From the NCBI GenBank assembly GCA_963989385.1, contig OZ022501.1, positions 86,226,979 through 86,290,978 on the forward strand: 64,000 bases of DNA, given 5' to 3'. The notes beneath the pieces were generated by a model, which made no database searches, was not told the DNA's origin, and saw only the letters and a program-made list of their open reading frames with translations. Shown here in pieces: positions 10,243-20,579 of this stretch; position 1 is the stretch's first letter, and every line of letters starts with the position of its first letter. Origin of the DNA: Ctena decussata (lineage: Eukaryota > Mollusca > Bivalvia > Lucinida > Lucinidae). Made by a program: the position numbers and the translations under genes.

Positions 10243-12389
10243 TGTTACGCAGAAGGTTTTACACTCGGTCGACACGGGTGTAGAGCCTTATGCGTCGCCA
10301 GGACGGCGGAGGGTGACTTCCGGTTAAAGGGTTATCTACTAGTGTAATACACTAACAAGGAAACTCTAACAACGTTAGAATTTTTTAAGTTTATATATAA
10401 TGTAAATTCTATATACAACAATACAATTTACAACTATCACAATTACAATAATATACAACACATATCAGTTCATGTCGCTGGCCCAAGTAAGGTGTTTGTT
10501 TCAAATCTGTAATCGATTTGCGTATAGAACGCAAATAGATTACCGTCTGACGTCAACACCGTACTCGGCTCAGCGCCATGAACTAAAGGAAAACACAAAG
10601 AACAAAAAAAACGTTAGTTTGAGCTCATACAAAAAAACAAGGCCTTATGTTGGTAGACTTCAATTCGTCGTTCCCTGGATCACGTCATGGGCCAGTCCAT
10701 ATATCATGAGGAACACCAACTTATTCTAACACGTGCACGATTATATACTGGTCGCTCCCTGGATCGTACCAGGGACCAGTCTATATATATATTAATACAC
10801 CTTAGTGGACGAACACTGTCCCACACTTGATGTGACCTTCAGAACTTATCACAGAATCTGGCAAAACTGTGCTAACCACTTCCGCCTACATTTTGTGCTT
10901 CCCGCCTCTGCTTAGGAACCATACACAAACGGCGTTGTAACTGCCTCTACCCGGGTTGGTATTAACCTGGAGACGTTTATCGAATCTCCAGGTGAGACGT
11001 GGCTCTAAGTCCTAACAGCTGACTGCCGGACTTGATGTGCCTAAAAATAACGAACTTACACTTAATACATTGTAACTACATAATAACAATACGTAAGACT
11101 TGGGCCTGTCTTGGAAATACCATACAACGCCCTCGGCGAATGCCGAGCATAACGTGCACACGCCAGCCGTGTCACTAGACACGACTCGCGCTCACGATGT
11201 AAAGCCAAAATTGTGCTTACCACTTCCGCCAATGAAGAAACGTAGATCCTACCACGCATGTGCGTCGAAGGATCTGACGTCAAACATTGTCAAGAAGTAT
11301 ACTGACGTCAACAGGCATTACCATGACATACCCCACATAAAACATGAATGAATCTAAACAATGACCTATTTACATTAAATTGATTGACCAAAATCTAACT
11401 CGCATATGTATTAATTCATTTCTTTTAACTAAGCGTAATACCATTTGCCATAGAATATAATAGCTGAATAAGCGTTTCTCACACATTTGGGATCATAACG
11501 TTTGATCTGACATCATGACATCAATGATGTTATACCATATGACGCCGTCTAATGAAGGCAAATCAAACGCTTGATGACCAAATGCTACCATTATAACTTA
11601 TGGAAAAAACCCTTAATGCGGTGCATGCTATGGCGTCAATTGACGTCACGAGTATATAAATTAGTTCCATTACAAATCAATCTACTTCTATAGGCCACGT
11701 ATACGTGAAACTAATATAAAAAGTGCTGACGTCGCAATAACATAAATGCAACTGACGTCACATGAATAACATGAATGCAACTGACGTCACTGGACGTCAA
11801 ATAGATGCACACCATTGCAACCAACATCAGTGATATAAACTATTTCCGAAATTTACAAAACTTCCTAATATACAAATATTATGCGCAGCATGCTTACTAA
11901 CAAAATCGGTCGACACATGCGCAGCCTGATCACTGCCAACAAAATCAAATCAGTCGACACATATAATCATACCATATCAATCAGAAGTCACATTTTTCAT
12001 TCTTAGCCAAACTATTCTAAATAAATATAATAAAATCTTACCCTTCTAGGTCTTAACACAGAATGTGGGCACACAACAATATAACATCCATCAAGAATTA
12101 AACAGCTCGTCGAACTTTTCATTAAAAGATAGGCGTATAAATACTATGCGTCTCACATTAAAATCATGCAACACGCTTTCCACAATCAAAAGACTCGTGC
12201 AGGTATTCACCTTAAAATCATGCAATACGCTGTCCACGAGAGGTATTCACAAACAACCCATGCATAACGTAGCCACAATTTCCGTAAATGTTTTATTACC
12301 ACAGTTACCCTAAAAACTGTAGCCTTACTGATTGAAAGGATTAAAATAATCTCGACGACATAGTGGACGATTAGATCCATTTCGTAACA
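10243..12389 (-). repeat. Gypsy 5' LTR (about 2147 bp)
   Basis: Near-identical partner of 2378-4526. CRE palindromes are at 10548, 11275, 11303, 11641, 11753 and 11782. The promoter of the element should lie here, but no start site can be fixed from sequence alone. Confidence 0.95.
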
Positions 12390-13735
12390 TTGAGGCCATA
12401 GCTCAAATACTTTTAATACCTCCATAATTAATGAATGCAGAGTTACCTAACCTGTACTAAAGTATCAAACTCATAAAGGACTACCACTATTCAACAAATC
12501 AGCTTCCTAGCTCAAGCGATTCAAAAGTTGGAAAAATGCCAAATTCAACCAAGGGCTATAACTCCATCAAAACTTTACGGAAATCTCCTCAAAGTTGATC
12601 AGGTAATCTACTCCTCATACCCAATCAGTATACCAATTATCAAGGCCATAGCTAAACTACTTTTTGAGATATCTTGCTAACAAGATAGTTATCTCATTTT
12701 TTAAAAGGGGCATAACTCCAAAAGGGGCGCATAACTGGGATAAGAAAAAAATACGGGTCAGCTAATTTTCCACAAGGAATCCATATATGAAATTTCAAAA
12801 CCCTATGCCTAGTGGTTCTTGAACTCAGTAGCTGCATAAGTACTGAACATCAGGGGAAGTAACTCAGTAAATAATGAATGCAGAGTTACCTAACTTGTAC
12901 TAAAGTATTTAGCACATCAAGAACTACTATTATACCAAAAAATCAGCTTCCTAGCTCAAACGGTTCAAAAAATGGAAAAATGCCAAATTCAAATAAGGGC
13001 CATAACTCCATCAATATTTTACGGAATCGTCTCAAAAGTTAATCAGGTAATCTACTTCTCATACCCAATCAGTATACCAATTATCAAGGCCATAGCGAAA
13101 ATACCTTTTGAGATATCTTGCTAACAAGATAGTCACCTCATTTTTTCTAAAAGGGGCATAACTCCAAAAAGGGGGCATAACTGGGAAAAGAAAAAAAACA
13201 CGGGTCAGCTAATTTTCCACAAGGAATCCATATATGAAATTTCTAAACCCTATTCCTAATGGTTCTTGAACTCAGTAGCTGCATAAGTACTGAACATCAG
13301 GGGAAGTAACTCAGTAAATAATGAATGCAGAGTTACCTAACTTGTACGAAAGTATTTAACTCACCAAGAACTACTACTATACCAAAAATCAGCTTCCTAG
13401 CTTAAGCGGTTCAAAAGTTGGAAAAATGCCAAATTCAAATAAGGGCCATAACTCCATCAATATTTTATGGAATTTTCTCAAAAGTTGATCAGGTAATCTA
13501 CTCCTCATACCCAATCAGTATACCAAATATCAAGGCCATAGCTCAAAACCTTTTTAGATATCTTGCTAACAAGATATTTATCTCATTTTTCTTAAAGGGG
13601 CATAACTCCAAAAAGGGGCATAACTGCGAATAGAAAAAAAATACGTGTCAGCAAATTTTTCATGAGGAATCCATATATGAAATTTCAGGACCCTAGCTTG
13701 CAGGGTTCTAAAGTTACAGCAATCATGAAAAGTGT
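12390..13735 (+). repeat. Tandem array of about 445-bp units
   Basis: After the end of the interrupted unit, ATGAATGCAGAGTTACCTAA recurs at 12431, 12874 and 13321, spacing 443 and 447. Each unit also carries AGGGGCATAACTCCAAAA and GGTTCTTGAACTCAG phrases. The last unit is followed by the CA tract. Confidence 0.9.
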
Positions 13736-13740
13736 GACGC

Positions 13741-13770
13741 ACACACACACACACACACACACGGACGGAC
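13741..13770 (+). repeat. CA microsatellite and GGACGGAC tract
   Basis: Eleven AC repeats (13741-13762) are followed by GGACGGAC. They mark the boundary between the tandem array and the terminal hairpin. Confidence 0.9.
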
Positions 13771-13783
13771 AAGCCAAAAGCAA

Positions 13784-13818
13784 TATGCCCCACCAACTTT
13801 TTCAAAGTTGGGGGCATA
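13784..13818. repeat. Terminal hairpin of the tandem-repeat element
   Basis: TATGCCCC..CCAACTT pairs with AAGTTGGGGGCATA around a short loop. The right arm is also the right terminal inverted repeat. Confidence 0.8.
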
Positions 13819-13824
13819 ATGAAT

Positions 13825-13930
13825 ATTGTGATTTGTTGCATATGAAATAACATCATTCTCTGTCAATATTTCACCCCACAGGTTGTAAACAGTGTCTGAA
13901 GCCAGTTTAAATTGTGCCGCGTTATCTGAA
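13825..13930 (-). pseudogene. BEL integrase core, out-of-frame continuation
   Basis: Downstream of the frameshift near 13930, a different minus-strand frame carries the expected integrase core sequence, including an SDNAAQF stretch with the second catalytic Asp. It runs straight into the inserted element at about 13824. The frameshift lies at a CCAAAAAGG run. Confidence 0.85.
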
Positions 13931-16715
13931 ATGACCTTTTTGGACTGCCATGTCTTGCGATGAACCGTCGAAACCCTAGTAAAAATTGTTGAGTGGACAT
14001 GTCATGCATCATTTCAAGATGAATTGCCCTAGTCACCAAACAGGTATATAGACATACCCATACCTTCTCTCTGTTTTTATTCCCTTTTATGAAAAGAGGT
14101 CCGAAATAGTCAATTCCAGTATATGTAAAGGGTGGTGATTCTGATACACGTTCAGCTGGTAAAGGTGGCATCAATGGCATCTTATACGGCCCACTTTCAT
14201 GGCGTCGAAATAGTGTGCATGATCTCAGAACTTTTCTGACAGCTGATCGTCCCTGAGGTATCCAGTACCTATGCCTTATTGAGCTTAAAGTCTGAGAAAT
14301 CCCTGTATGTAGCGATACTTTGTGGTATCTCTGAATTATCAAGTCAGTATATATGTGACCCTTTGGCAGGAGAACTGGATGTTTTGTATTTTCACAAAGG
14401 CCAGCATTTTCCAATCTGCCACGACACCGTAGCAATCCCTGTGAATCTATGTATATTCCTAGCTGGCGTTGTAAGTTGTTAGATTTTGATTTACTAATTG
14501 AATTGACAACTTCACTGTACTGTTGTCGCTGAACATACTTTGTCCACAGTATTTCAGCAATTTCAACTTCATTAGCATTTAGAGGACCATACTGATTTGT
14601 TTTCTTTCTCAATTTGTTGACAAATCTCAAAGCCAGTGCAGTAACCCGCCAGAGTTTTGTCACAGATGAGAACTTTTGAAGATTCAAATCAAATGGAGCA
14701 TTCAGTAATTGATTAGACATGTTCTCAGAATGATCCTCCCCAGCCATCAGTTTAGCTTCAAACAAAACTTTCTCTTTTCTAAATTCAGATTCAGTTTGAG
14801 ACTTTACCTCTTGTGACTGTTTCTCACTGTCCTCACATTTCCACTCAGGCCAGGTTTCCTTTGTCTTCATCATCCAGTCTGGCCCATGCCACCACAATCT
14901 GTTGTGTTGTAACACACTAGCCGATGCTCCTCTACTCGCAATATCAGCCGGATTTTCAATTGTTGAAATGTAGTGAAAATTGATGTCCCTGTCCTCCTTC
15001 ATTTCTCTTATTCTGTTTTCAACAAATGTTCCTAATGACTTTTTGCTATTGAGCCAGTTTAGCACACATTGAGAGTCTATCCATACATGTTTTTCACTTA
15101 CATTTACCTTCAGTTCTTTTTGTACAAATTTTAAACACCTTGTACCTATGAGTGCTGCTAACAGTTCAAGCCTTGGTATGGTTATTTGCTTGTTTGGAGC
15201 TAACCTTGTTTTTGAAAAAATGAGGTCAATTCTACGTCTGTTGGTAGATTCTTGAAGCAAATATACTGGAGCTGCATAAGCATACTTGGATGCATCGCAA
15301 AAGACCATTAACTGATAACTTACATTGCCTTCTTGTTCTAGACCAATGTATCGAGGAAAATGACAACATTCTAGTTCTTTCATGTCCCCACACAAAATGT
15401 CCCACTTTGATTTGTTTTCACTAGATAATTGTATGTCCCAAGAAATATTCTGATTCCAAAGGTTTTGTAAGAAAACTTTCCCCCGAAGAGTAACTGGACT
15501 GTATAGGCCCAGTGGGTCACAGATGGAAGCAATTTGTTGAAGAATTGTTCGTCTAGATGCATTTGAACTTTTGCTGATCTGATGAGTCAATGTTAAGACG
15601 TCCTCTCTGACTGTCCAAGTAAGACCCAGAATTTTCATCCGTTCTCTGTTTGCTCTATCATATATTGGTATTTGGTCCAGTACCTCCTCACTATTTGACA
15701 TCCAGTCACGCAGATTCATTGACGCACTTTCAAATATTTCCTTGGATTTTGAGTAAAACTCTTTTGCATGGCTAACAGATTGTGTCCCAGTAATTACGTT
15801 ATCAACATAGATATTGTCTCTGATATTTTGGGCTATGTTAGATTCATAATTTTTTAGATGGTGGTCAATTGTTGCAGCCAAGAGAAATGGACTGCATATA
15901 ATGCCAAATGGCACCCTACAGAAACGGTAAGGCTGGATATTGTTATTGACAGTTACTTTATTTTTGTCTTTTAGCCAAAAGAACCTGGTTACATCTTTCG
16001 CATCTTCTTGAAGGCCTATTTGTAAAAATGCCTTTTCTATATCTGCAACCAATGCTATCTGTCTCATGCGAAAACGAAATAATATGCCTGTTAAGTTTTG
16101 TAGCAAAATTGGTCCCCTGTGAAGACATTCATTAAGGCTGTTGTTTTCTGGTTTTGTCTTAGCTGAGGCATCGTACACAATCCTGACCTTTGTAGTTGCC
16201 TTTGTCGGATTTATCACGGCATGATGGGGGATGTAATGTTTGAGCCTATCATTTGATTCAGTTCTCACCTTTTCAGTGATGCCCTGTCTAAGCTGATCCT
16301 GGATAATGTTGTCATATTTCTGTACCAAATCAGGGTTGTCCTTCATTCTTTTCACCAATGATTTTAGTCGTCCTACTGCCAGTGTTCGGTTGTCTGGTAA
16401 GTTTGGTTGTTCACTCTTCCATGGCCATGTTACCGTGTATCGACTATTTTCATATTTTAGCGTTTCATTGAATTTGTTGAAGGACACAGTGTTGTCTGAT
16501 TCCACTGGTGAGTCTGTTATTCCAATTGATTCAAGCCTCCAAAAATCTTCAAAATTTGGTTTTAAAGGAAGAGACTTGTCTACCTCTGTGAACATAGATG
16601 TTTCCTTTTGAACTTCAGTCCCATATGTCATTATCAGCATACTGGCCTCTGTTGTGTCATTGGTGATTTCAGATGTTCTTCCTGCTAATATCCATCCGAG
16701 TTTGGACCCAAGCAT
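13863..16715 (-). CDS. BEL Pol: reverse transcriptase, RNase H, integrase start
   Basis: 950 residues. The reverse transcriptase spans about 150-390, with VRIVYDASAK, LVADIEKAFLQI, RVPFGIICSPFLL and the YVDN box (about 303-306), a form common in BEL elements. RNase H follows with VFCDASKYAY (about 471-480), IPRLELLAAL and WIDSQCVLNWL. An integrase zinc region and core start (GIDYFGPL) come next. The second Cys of the zinc pair is replaced by Phe (SCTLFRR), which should weaken zinc binding. The first Met is internal: it overlaps the end of gag in another frame, and the protease-to-RT linker is shared. The end is a frameshift artefact, with coding sequence continuing in another frame at 13825-13930. 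Confidence 0.93.
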   Translation of the reverse strand: MLGSKLGWILAGRTSEITNDTTEASMLIMTYGTEVQKETSMFTEVDKSLPLKPNFEDFWRLESIGITDSPVESDNTVSFNKFNETLKYENSRYTVTWPWKSEQPNLPDNRTLAVGRLKSLVKRMKDNPDLVQKYDNIIQDQLRQGITEKVRTESNDRLKHYIPHHAVINPTKATTKVRIVYDASAKTKPENNSLNECLHRGPILLQNLTGILFRFRMRQIALVADIEKAFLQIGLQEDAKDVTRFFWLKDKNKVTVNNNIQPYRFCRVPFGIICSPFLLAATIDHHLKNYESNIAQNIRDNIYVDNVITGTQSVSHAKEFYSKSKEIFESASMNLRDWMSNSEEVLDQIPIYDRANRERMKILGLTWTVREDVLTLTHQISKSSNASRRTILQQIASICDPLGLYSPVTLRGKVFLQNLWNQNISWDIQLSSENKSKWDILCGDMKELECCHFPRYIGLEQEGNVSYQLMVFCDASKYAYAAPVYLLQESTNRRRIDLIFSKTRLAPNKQITIPRLELLAALIGTRCLKFVQKELKVNVSEKHVWIDSQCVLNWLNSKKSLGTFVENRIREMKEDRDINFHYISTIENPADIASRGASASVLQHNRLWWHGPDWMMKTKETWPEWKCEDSEKQSQEVKSQTESEFRKEKVLFEAKLMAGEDHSENMSNQLLNAPFDLNLQKFSSVTKLWRVTALALRFVNKLRKKTNQYGPLNANEVEIAEILWTKYVQRQQYSEVVNSISKSKSNNLQRQLGIYIDSQGLLRCRGRLENAGLCENTKHPVLLPKGHIYTDLIIQRYHKVSLHTGISQTLSSIRHRYWIPQGRSAVRKVLRSCTLFRRHESGPYKMPLMPPLPAERVSESPPFTYTGIDYFGPLFIKGNKNREKVWVCLYTCLVTRAIHLEMMHDMSTQQFLLGFRRFIARHGSPKRSFQITRHNLNWLQTLFTTCGVKY

Positions 16716-18628
16716 GTATAAACCTTCTTGTACCTCAACCTTTGTGGTAATATGATGTCAAGGTAGTAGTCATTCCCGATAAGCAGCTCAACGGAAGATG
16801 ACTCTGTGTATTTGGGTAAGTCATTTGCAAGTGGAAATTCGCCCCATAAATAGTCCCAATTTCTGAATAACTTTAAGTTGACTGGCCGTCTTTGAATGGA
16901 TCCAGCAATTTGTGGTACCACATTGGCATTTATTTGTAGGATGCTACCATCCTTCAAGACCATTTCAAGCTTGGTTGTTGGCGAAAGGATCTTTTTAGGC
17001 TTTTCTGAGCCAAAGGTTACAAACATTATTTCATCCATTTTCCCCATTTTCAAGTTCATCTTCTTTGCTAGGGATTCACTAATGTAAGTCCTTTGACTGC
17101 CAGAGTCCAGAAGCAATCGCACATTGTGTTTGTAACCATTATATGTGTTTTTAATGTCAGCCTTTGCAGTCTGCATTAAGACCATTTTCCCTGACGAAAT
17201 AAGGCTGTTTTCCGTATTGACCATTCCATCGTCTATTGGTATTTCATCTGCTAATTTTGCTGACTCTCTGTGGGTTCCAAATTTCTGAGGACATAGGCTC
17301 CTATGATGATGGTTCATCTGTTTACAGAAGTAGCATTTACTATCTCTTTTCAGACACTCGCTGGCGTTGTGACCATCCCTGAGACAGATATAACAGCAGC
17401 CCTTTATTCTCTGTTTCCTCGATTCCATGGTTGTGTATTTTGGACATTCATCACTCCAGTGATAACCATCACAAAATCGACATCTGGTTGAAAGGGTTGT
17501 TCTCTGCTTTCTGTTATTGACTACCTGTGTTCTAGCCATTAGAGCCTCCGCCGAGCTTACCATTACCATAGGCTTATAAGGTTCACCAGTAGATTCCTGT
17601 TTTGATGGGTTAAACTGTTGTTCAGCCCTCTCTCTGGCTGCAACATAATTTTTGAATAGTTCTCTCAACTCCTTAACTGTCCATTTGGTGCAGGTTCCTT
17701 TCTGTATTTCTAGCTGTATCAAAACCTCTTTGGGAAGTTTAGATGTTCTCATTGAGATGAAAACATCTTGGTTGATGTCCTGCTCAAGGGCCGGTAGACT
17801 CCTAAGATGTTTTTCAATTTGATCGTACAGGCTGCGTAGTCCTCTCGGGGTATTTGGGGCTGACCTTAAGTTGATTAGTTCAACATAATGTGAGTTAATG
17901 ACAGTTTGTGAGTCACCATATCTCTCCTTAAGCAAGTCAACCACAACTGAATAGTTCTCATTTGACAGTAGGATCCCAGACACAGAGTGCTTTGCTTCCC
18001 CAGATAATTTGCTTAATAAATAATTTAATTTTTCAATGTCAGATATGTTTGTATTACTATGGACTGAGGCCTCAAAGGTGTCCCAGAATTCAGTCCATTT
18101 TAGTTTATCTCCACTAAATGAGGGGATTTCTAATATTGGCAGTCTTACTGAAGCAGATTTACTAGAATTTAATTGTCCAATACTTATCTGTTGTTGTTGT
18201 TGTAACTGCTGCTGTCCGAGGATAACCTGCTGCATCTGGCTAGTCATCTGTATTACTTGATCAAATTTGTCCTCTGTAACTGTAACTGACGACAAACTAT
18301 CTCTTGGTGACCTCTGTTCTGAATTTTGAATGTCCACAAGTTCATCTCGACAGTCCATCACTGTCGAAATATAATCCCAATCTTCCCTGATCAGTGCCTC
18401 AATTTCCTCTGCCCCATCCCGTCCGTCAATTGCTATGGATAACTTCTCATTTGCCTCTTCCAGCTTTGTAATGAATTCATTAAGTCTCTTGATGCAGTTA
18501 TTCACATCCCTCATGTGAACACTGGACTCATGTCCCACATCCTGTAACAAACTCCTGCCCTTTGCCAGCTCCTTAGCTAGCAGATTCCTAAACCTGGTCC
18601 TGTTTCCCTTTAAGAATGATATAGACAT
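16685..18628 (-). CDS. BEL Gag and aspartic protease
   Basis: 647 residues. The N-terminus is a charged helical region with a Gln run (about 139-147). A DUF1759-like Gag domain follows (LPILEIPSFSGDKLKWTEFW near 163-182). Three zinc knuckles lie at about 383-395 (CRFCDGYHWSDEC), 412-425 (CYICLRDGHNASEC) and 432-446. The retropepsin-like (DUF1758) protease has LLLDSGSQRTYIS near 505-517. The frame shifts into Pol near 16745-16750: the last 18 or so residues are out of register, and the matching linker is found in the Pol frame. ATG at 18628 is the natural start, about 77 bp inside the 5' LTR. Confidence 0.93.
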   Translation of the reverse strand: MSISFLKGNRTRFRNLLAKELAKGRSLLQDVGHESSVHMRDVNNCIKRLNEFITKLEEANEKLSIAIDGRDGAEEIEALIREDWDYISTVMDCRDELVDIQNSEQRSPRDSLSSVTVTEDKFDQVIQMTSQMQQVILGQQQLQQQQQISIGQLNSSKSASVRLPILEIPSFSGDKLKWTEFWDTFEASVHSNTNISDIEKLNYLLSKLSGEAKHSVSGILLSNENYSVVVDLLKERYGDSQTVINSHYVELINLRSAPNTPRGLRSLYDQIEKHLRSLPALEQDINQDVFISMRTSKLPKEVLIQLEIQKGTCTKWTVKELRELFKNYVAARERAEQQFNPSKQESTGEPYKPMVMVSSAEALMARTQVVNNRKQRTTLSTRCRFCDGYHWSDECPKYTTMESRKQRIKGCCYICLRDGHNASECLKRDSKCYFCKQMNHHHRSLCPQKFGTHRESAKLADEIPIDDGMVNTENSLISSGKMVLMQTAKADIKNTYNGYKHNVRLLLDSGSQRTYISESLAKKMNLKMGKMDEIMFVTFGSEKPKKILSPTTKLEMVLKDGSILQINANVVPQIAGSIQRRPVNLKLFRNWDYLWGEFPLANDLPKYTESSSVELLIGNDYYLDIILPQRLRYKKVYTCLGPNSDGY

Positions 18629-18681
18629 CTTCCTTGTCTCTGATTAACCAATTCTGTCTGTTCCTAGTCCAGTAGCCTTTA

Positions 18682-18700
18682 TTCCCGGGTTCCGGCACCA
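18682..18700 (-). other. BEL primer binding site
   Basis: The plus strand reads TTCCCGGGTTCCGGCACCA, a tRNA-like 3' end, 4 bp from the LTR. It closely resembles the 3' end of animal tRNA-Phe, with one mismatch by my recollection of that tRNA. The minus strand is the primer site, starting TGG. Confidence 0.65.
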
Positions 18701-18704
18701 ATTA

Positions 18705-19087
18705 TGTGTCAAACACAAACAAAACATCAATATATAGAATTTTACTGTCAAAAGCCACATATAAATAATATATTTGTGTCCTAAAGATTCCTAAAACTTA
18801 TTAAATTTAACTTATTATTCACATTTTGATAATTTAGTGTCCATCATTTTGTATCCAACGTAATAATAACCTTGACGTCAACGTCATGACGTTACGTCAT
18901 AAAACCTTAAAGTCACTTAACAGCTAGTGTGCTTCATTAGCACAGATAATGTAATTTAGTATTGAACAGTGTGTATAGTATCTGTAAGAGCAATCTTGCA
19001 GCGATTACAATATGCACATAATACAAACATTATTAAGAATATGAATGTTTTACTTTATAGTCTATATATTCGCGGAATTCCGCGACA
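18705..19087 (-). repeat. BEL/Pao 5' LTR
   Basis: Partner of 878-1260. The CRE palindrome TGACGTCA is at 18873-18880. The downstream duplication ACCAT follows at 19088. Confidence 0.95.
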
Positions 19088-19150
19088 ACCATGGCAAAAA
19101 ACAATATGTATCCCACATCTTCGGGGGAGGGGGGGGGGGAGACATAACAA
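19088..19150 (+). repeat. Tail of the first tandem-repeat element
   Basis: Continues the element broken by BEL. A small GC-rich hairpin (ATGTATCCC... with GGGGGAGACATA) and a G-run at 19125-19139 correspond in position to the terminal hairpin at 13784-13818. Confidence 0.55.
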
Positions 19151-20579
19151 GGAAAAGTTTTTTTTTCGCATATGCAAGAGACCAGCTTGTACATTTGCGC
19201 TGTCTTATCAGTTCAGTTCTACTCACTCATACAAAAATGTGGAACCTAATATAAGTGTCTGTTCTCAAATAGGTTGAGCTACCTGTTCGCATGGGTGGGC
19301 TCATTTTATTGCAGTCAGCTAATGTCTTTGTATAGCTAGGGTATTGAACTAAGAATACACACTGACTAATGGTTTATAGTAAAATATCAAAACAGCAGTG
19401 GAATACTGCAGAGTCAAATAACACCATTATTGATGATCACTGCTGTGGGAGAGTAATGTCCTACATGAACATATAGAAACATTCTTAATACCTAGTGTAG
19501 TGTAGCAGAATATTAAGGCCTTTATATTTTCAAATATAATGGCACTATTGTATGCATAACCTTGCTAAAATTTCCTTAAATTCTTCGAAAACAAAATTAT
19601 TAGCAAAAATTCGAAGGTTGTACATAGTAACAGAAATTACACCGCACTCTATAAATAGTTACTCAGATATGACAAGAACGTGTGAGAAAATGACGTCAGA
19701 AATGACGTTGCCATGCTGAGTACATGCTTTTAGAGCATTAATTCCGACGGACCCGAATTATTGCTCTATAACACGGGTTGCTCGGGGTATCGATTTCACA
19801 TGTGTTTCTGATGAAACACATAGTATAATCCTCCGATATACCAATAAATGATACAGACTTATGCAATTTTGCAGCAGTGCCCCAGGTGGTGAAGATAACG
19901 TTGTGAACCGATTTTCTGTAGTTAAAAGTAAAACGTAAATATCCCGCATCCTTATCTTGATATAAACTAGAAAAACGAAATCCTCGTTAAAAGTTATGTT
20001 GGTTAGGCGTTTTGAACGGATATCTGCGTTAAAATTTAAGCGTTTTGCAACATAGCAACTTTATAATGGGACGAGAACCAGCGAAACAGTACTCCCCGGT
20101 ATTTATAAAAAAATAGTTCCAGTTGAATTGCAAACTTATTTTCGTGCGGTACTTCAAAATATGTCTTCAAACACGCTGACTTTATTAAGAATAAAAGTAG
20201 GCAAAACATAATCATTGGATATGCAATTTTCTAGAGTATTTTATAACAGCGTTCTTTAAGCGGCGCACTACATGTAATACCGTGAATCAGATTTCAGTAG
20301 CACTGCTGATAAAATACTATAAGCTTGAATTACCTGTATTTTTCACCGGGAACCAGTGTTATCGGAAAAAGTAGTTCACAGAGCATGTATAGCTGATACC
20401 GGTAGTGAACAGATAATTAGGGGATCATGGCTTAAACATCCGGTCTGATTATCAGTTAGGCATAACTTTTAGGTTATTTTTCTCTAAGAGAATGTACACG
20501 TCATGAGTTTCCTTTGTTAGTATATTTTTGTTTTTGTTTTTTGTTTTTTCGTAGCTGAAGCTAACATTAAAATTTTGTG
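19151..20579. other. No feature seen
   Basis: AT-rich sequence without a supported gene or repeat. Short frames here lack protein features. Confidence 0.5.

Larger units (their letters stand above)
2378..12389 (-). mobile_element. Gmr1-like Gypsy LTR retrotransposon
   Basis: Flanked by direct repeats 2378-4526 and 10243-12389 and by the duplication TTGAG (2373-2377, 12390-12394). On the minus strand the element reads: 5' LTR, primer site, leader of about 0.9 kb, one long frame (Gag, protease, integrase, GPY/F domain, reverse transcriptase, RNase H) and 3' LTR. Integrase lies upstream of reverse transcriptase, as in Ty1/copia, while the RT and RNase H sequence are of Gypsy type. This combination defines the Gmr1 group. 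One in-frame TAG at 6455-6457 breaks the frame. The LTRs differ at only about a dozen places, so insertion is recent. Length is about 10.0 kb. Confidence 0.93.
2092..13830. mobile_element. Tandem-repeat TIR element inside the BEL integrase
   Basis: Foreign DNA splits the integrase. Its ends carry a perfect 12-bp inverted repeat TATGCCCCCAAC (2110-2121 and 13807-13818). A direct ATTGTG occurs at 2092-2097 and 13825-13830 and may be the target duplication. Inside are about 445-bp tandem units, a CA microsatellite, a GGACGGAC tract and a terminal hairpin. The Gypsy element interrupts the first unit. No transposase is encoded, so it is non-autonomous. The architecture fits pearl-like elements, although the duplication would be unusual for a Helitron relative. 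Confidence 0.7.
878..19087 (-). mobile_element. BEL/Pao LTR retrotransposon, interrupted by a nested insertion
   Basis: Two 383-bp direct repeats (878-1260 and 18705-19087) flank minus-strand reading frames for a BEL-type Gag, an aspartic protease, reverse transcriptase, RNase H and integrase. The element is bounded by the 5-bp duplication ACCAT (873-877 and 19088-19092), the size expected for BEL/Pao. The LTRs begin TG and end CA in either orientation and differ at only about two positions. The integrase region is split by foreign DNA at about 2098-13824. The element alone would be about 6.5 kb. Three frameshifts, one stop and the insertion make this copy non-functional as read. Confidence 0.95.

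Noticed and set aside
12431..13735. Regular repeats considered as a CRISPR array
   Set aside because: Units are about 445 bp, long and continuous, without short spacers. The context is eukaryotic mobile DNA.
2098..13824. Retrotransposed host gene inside the BEL integrase
   Set aside because: All long frames inside belong to the Gypsy element, and the rest is tandem repeat.
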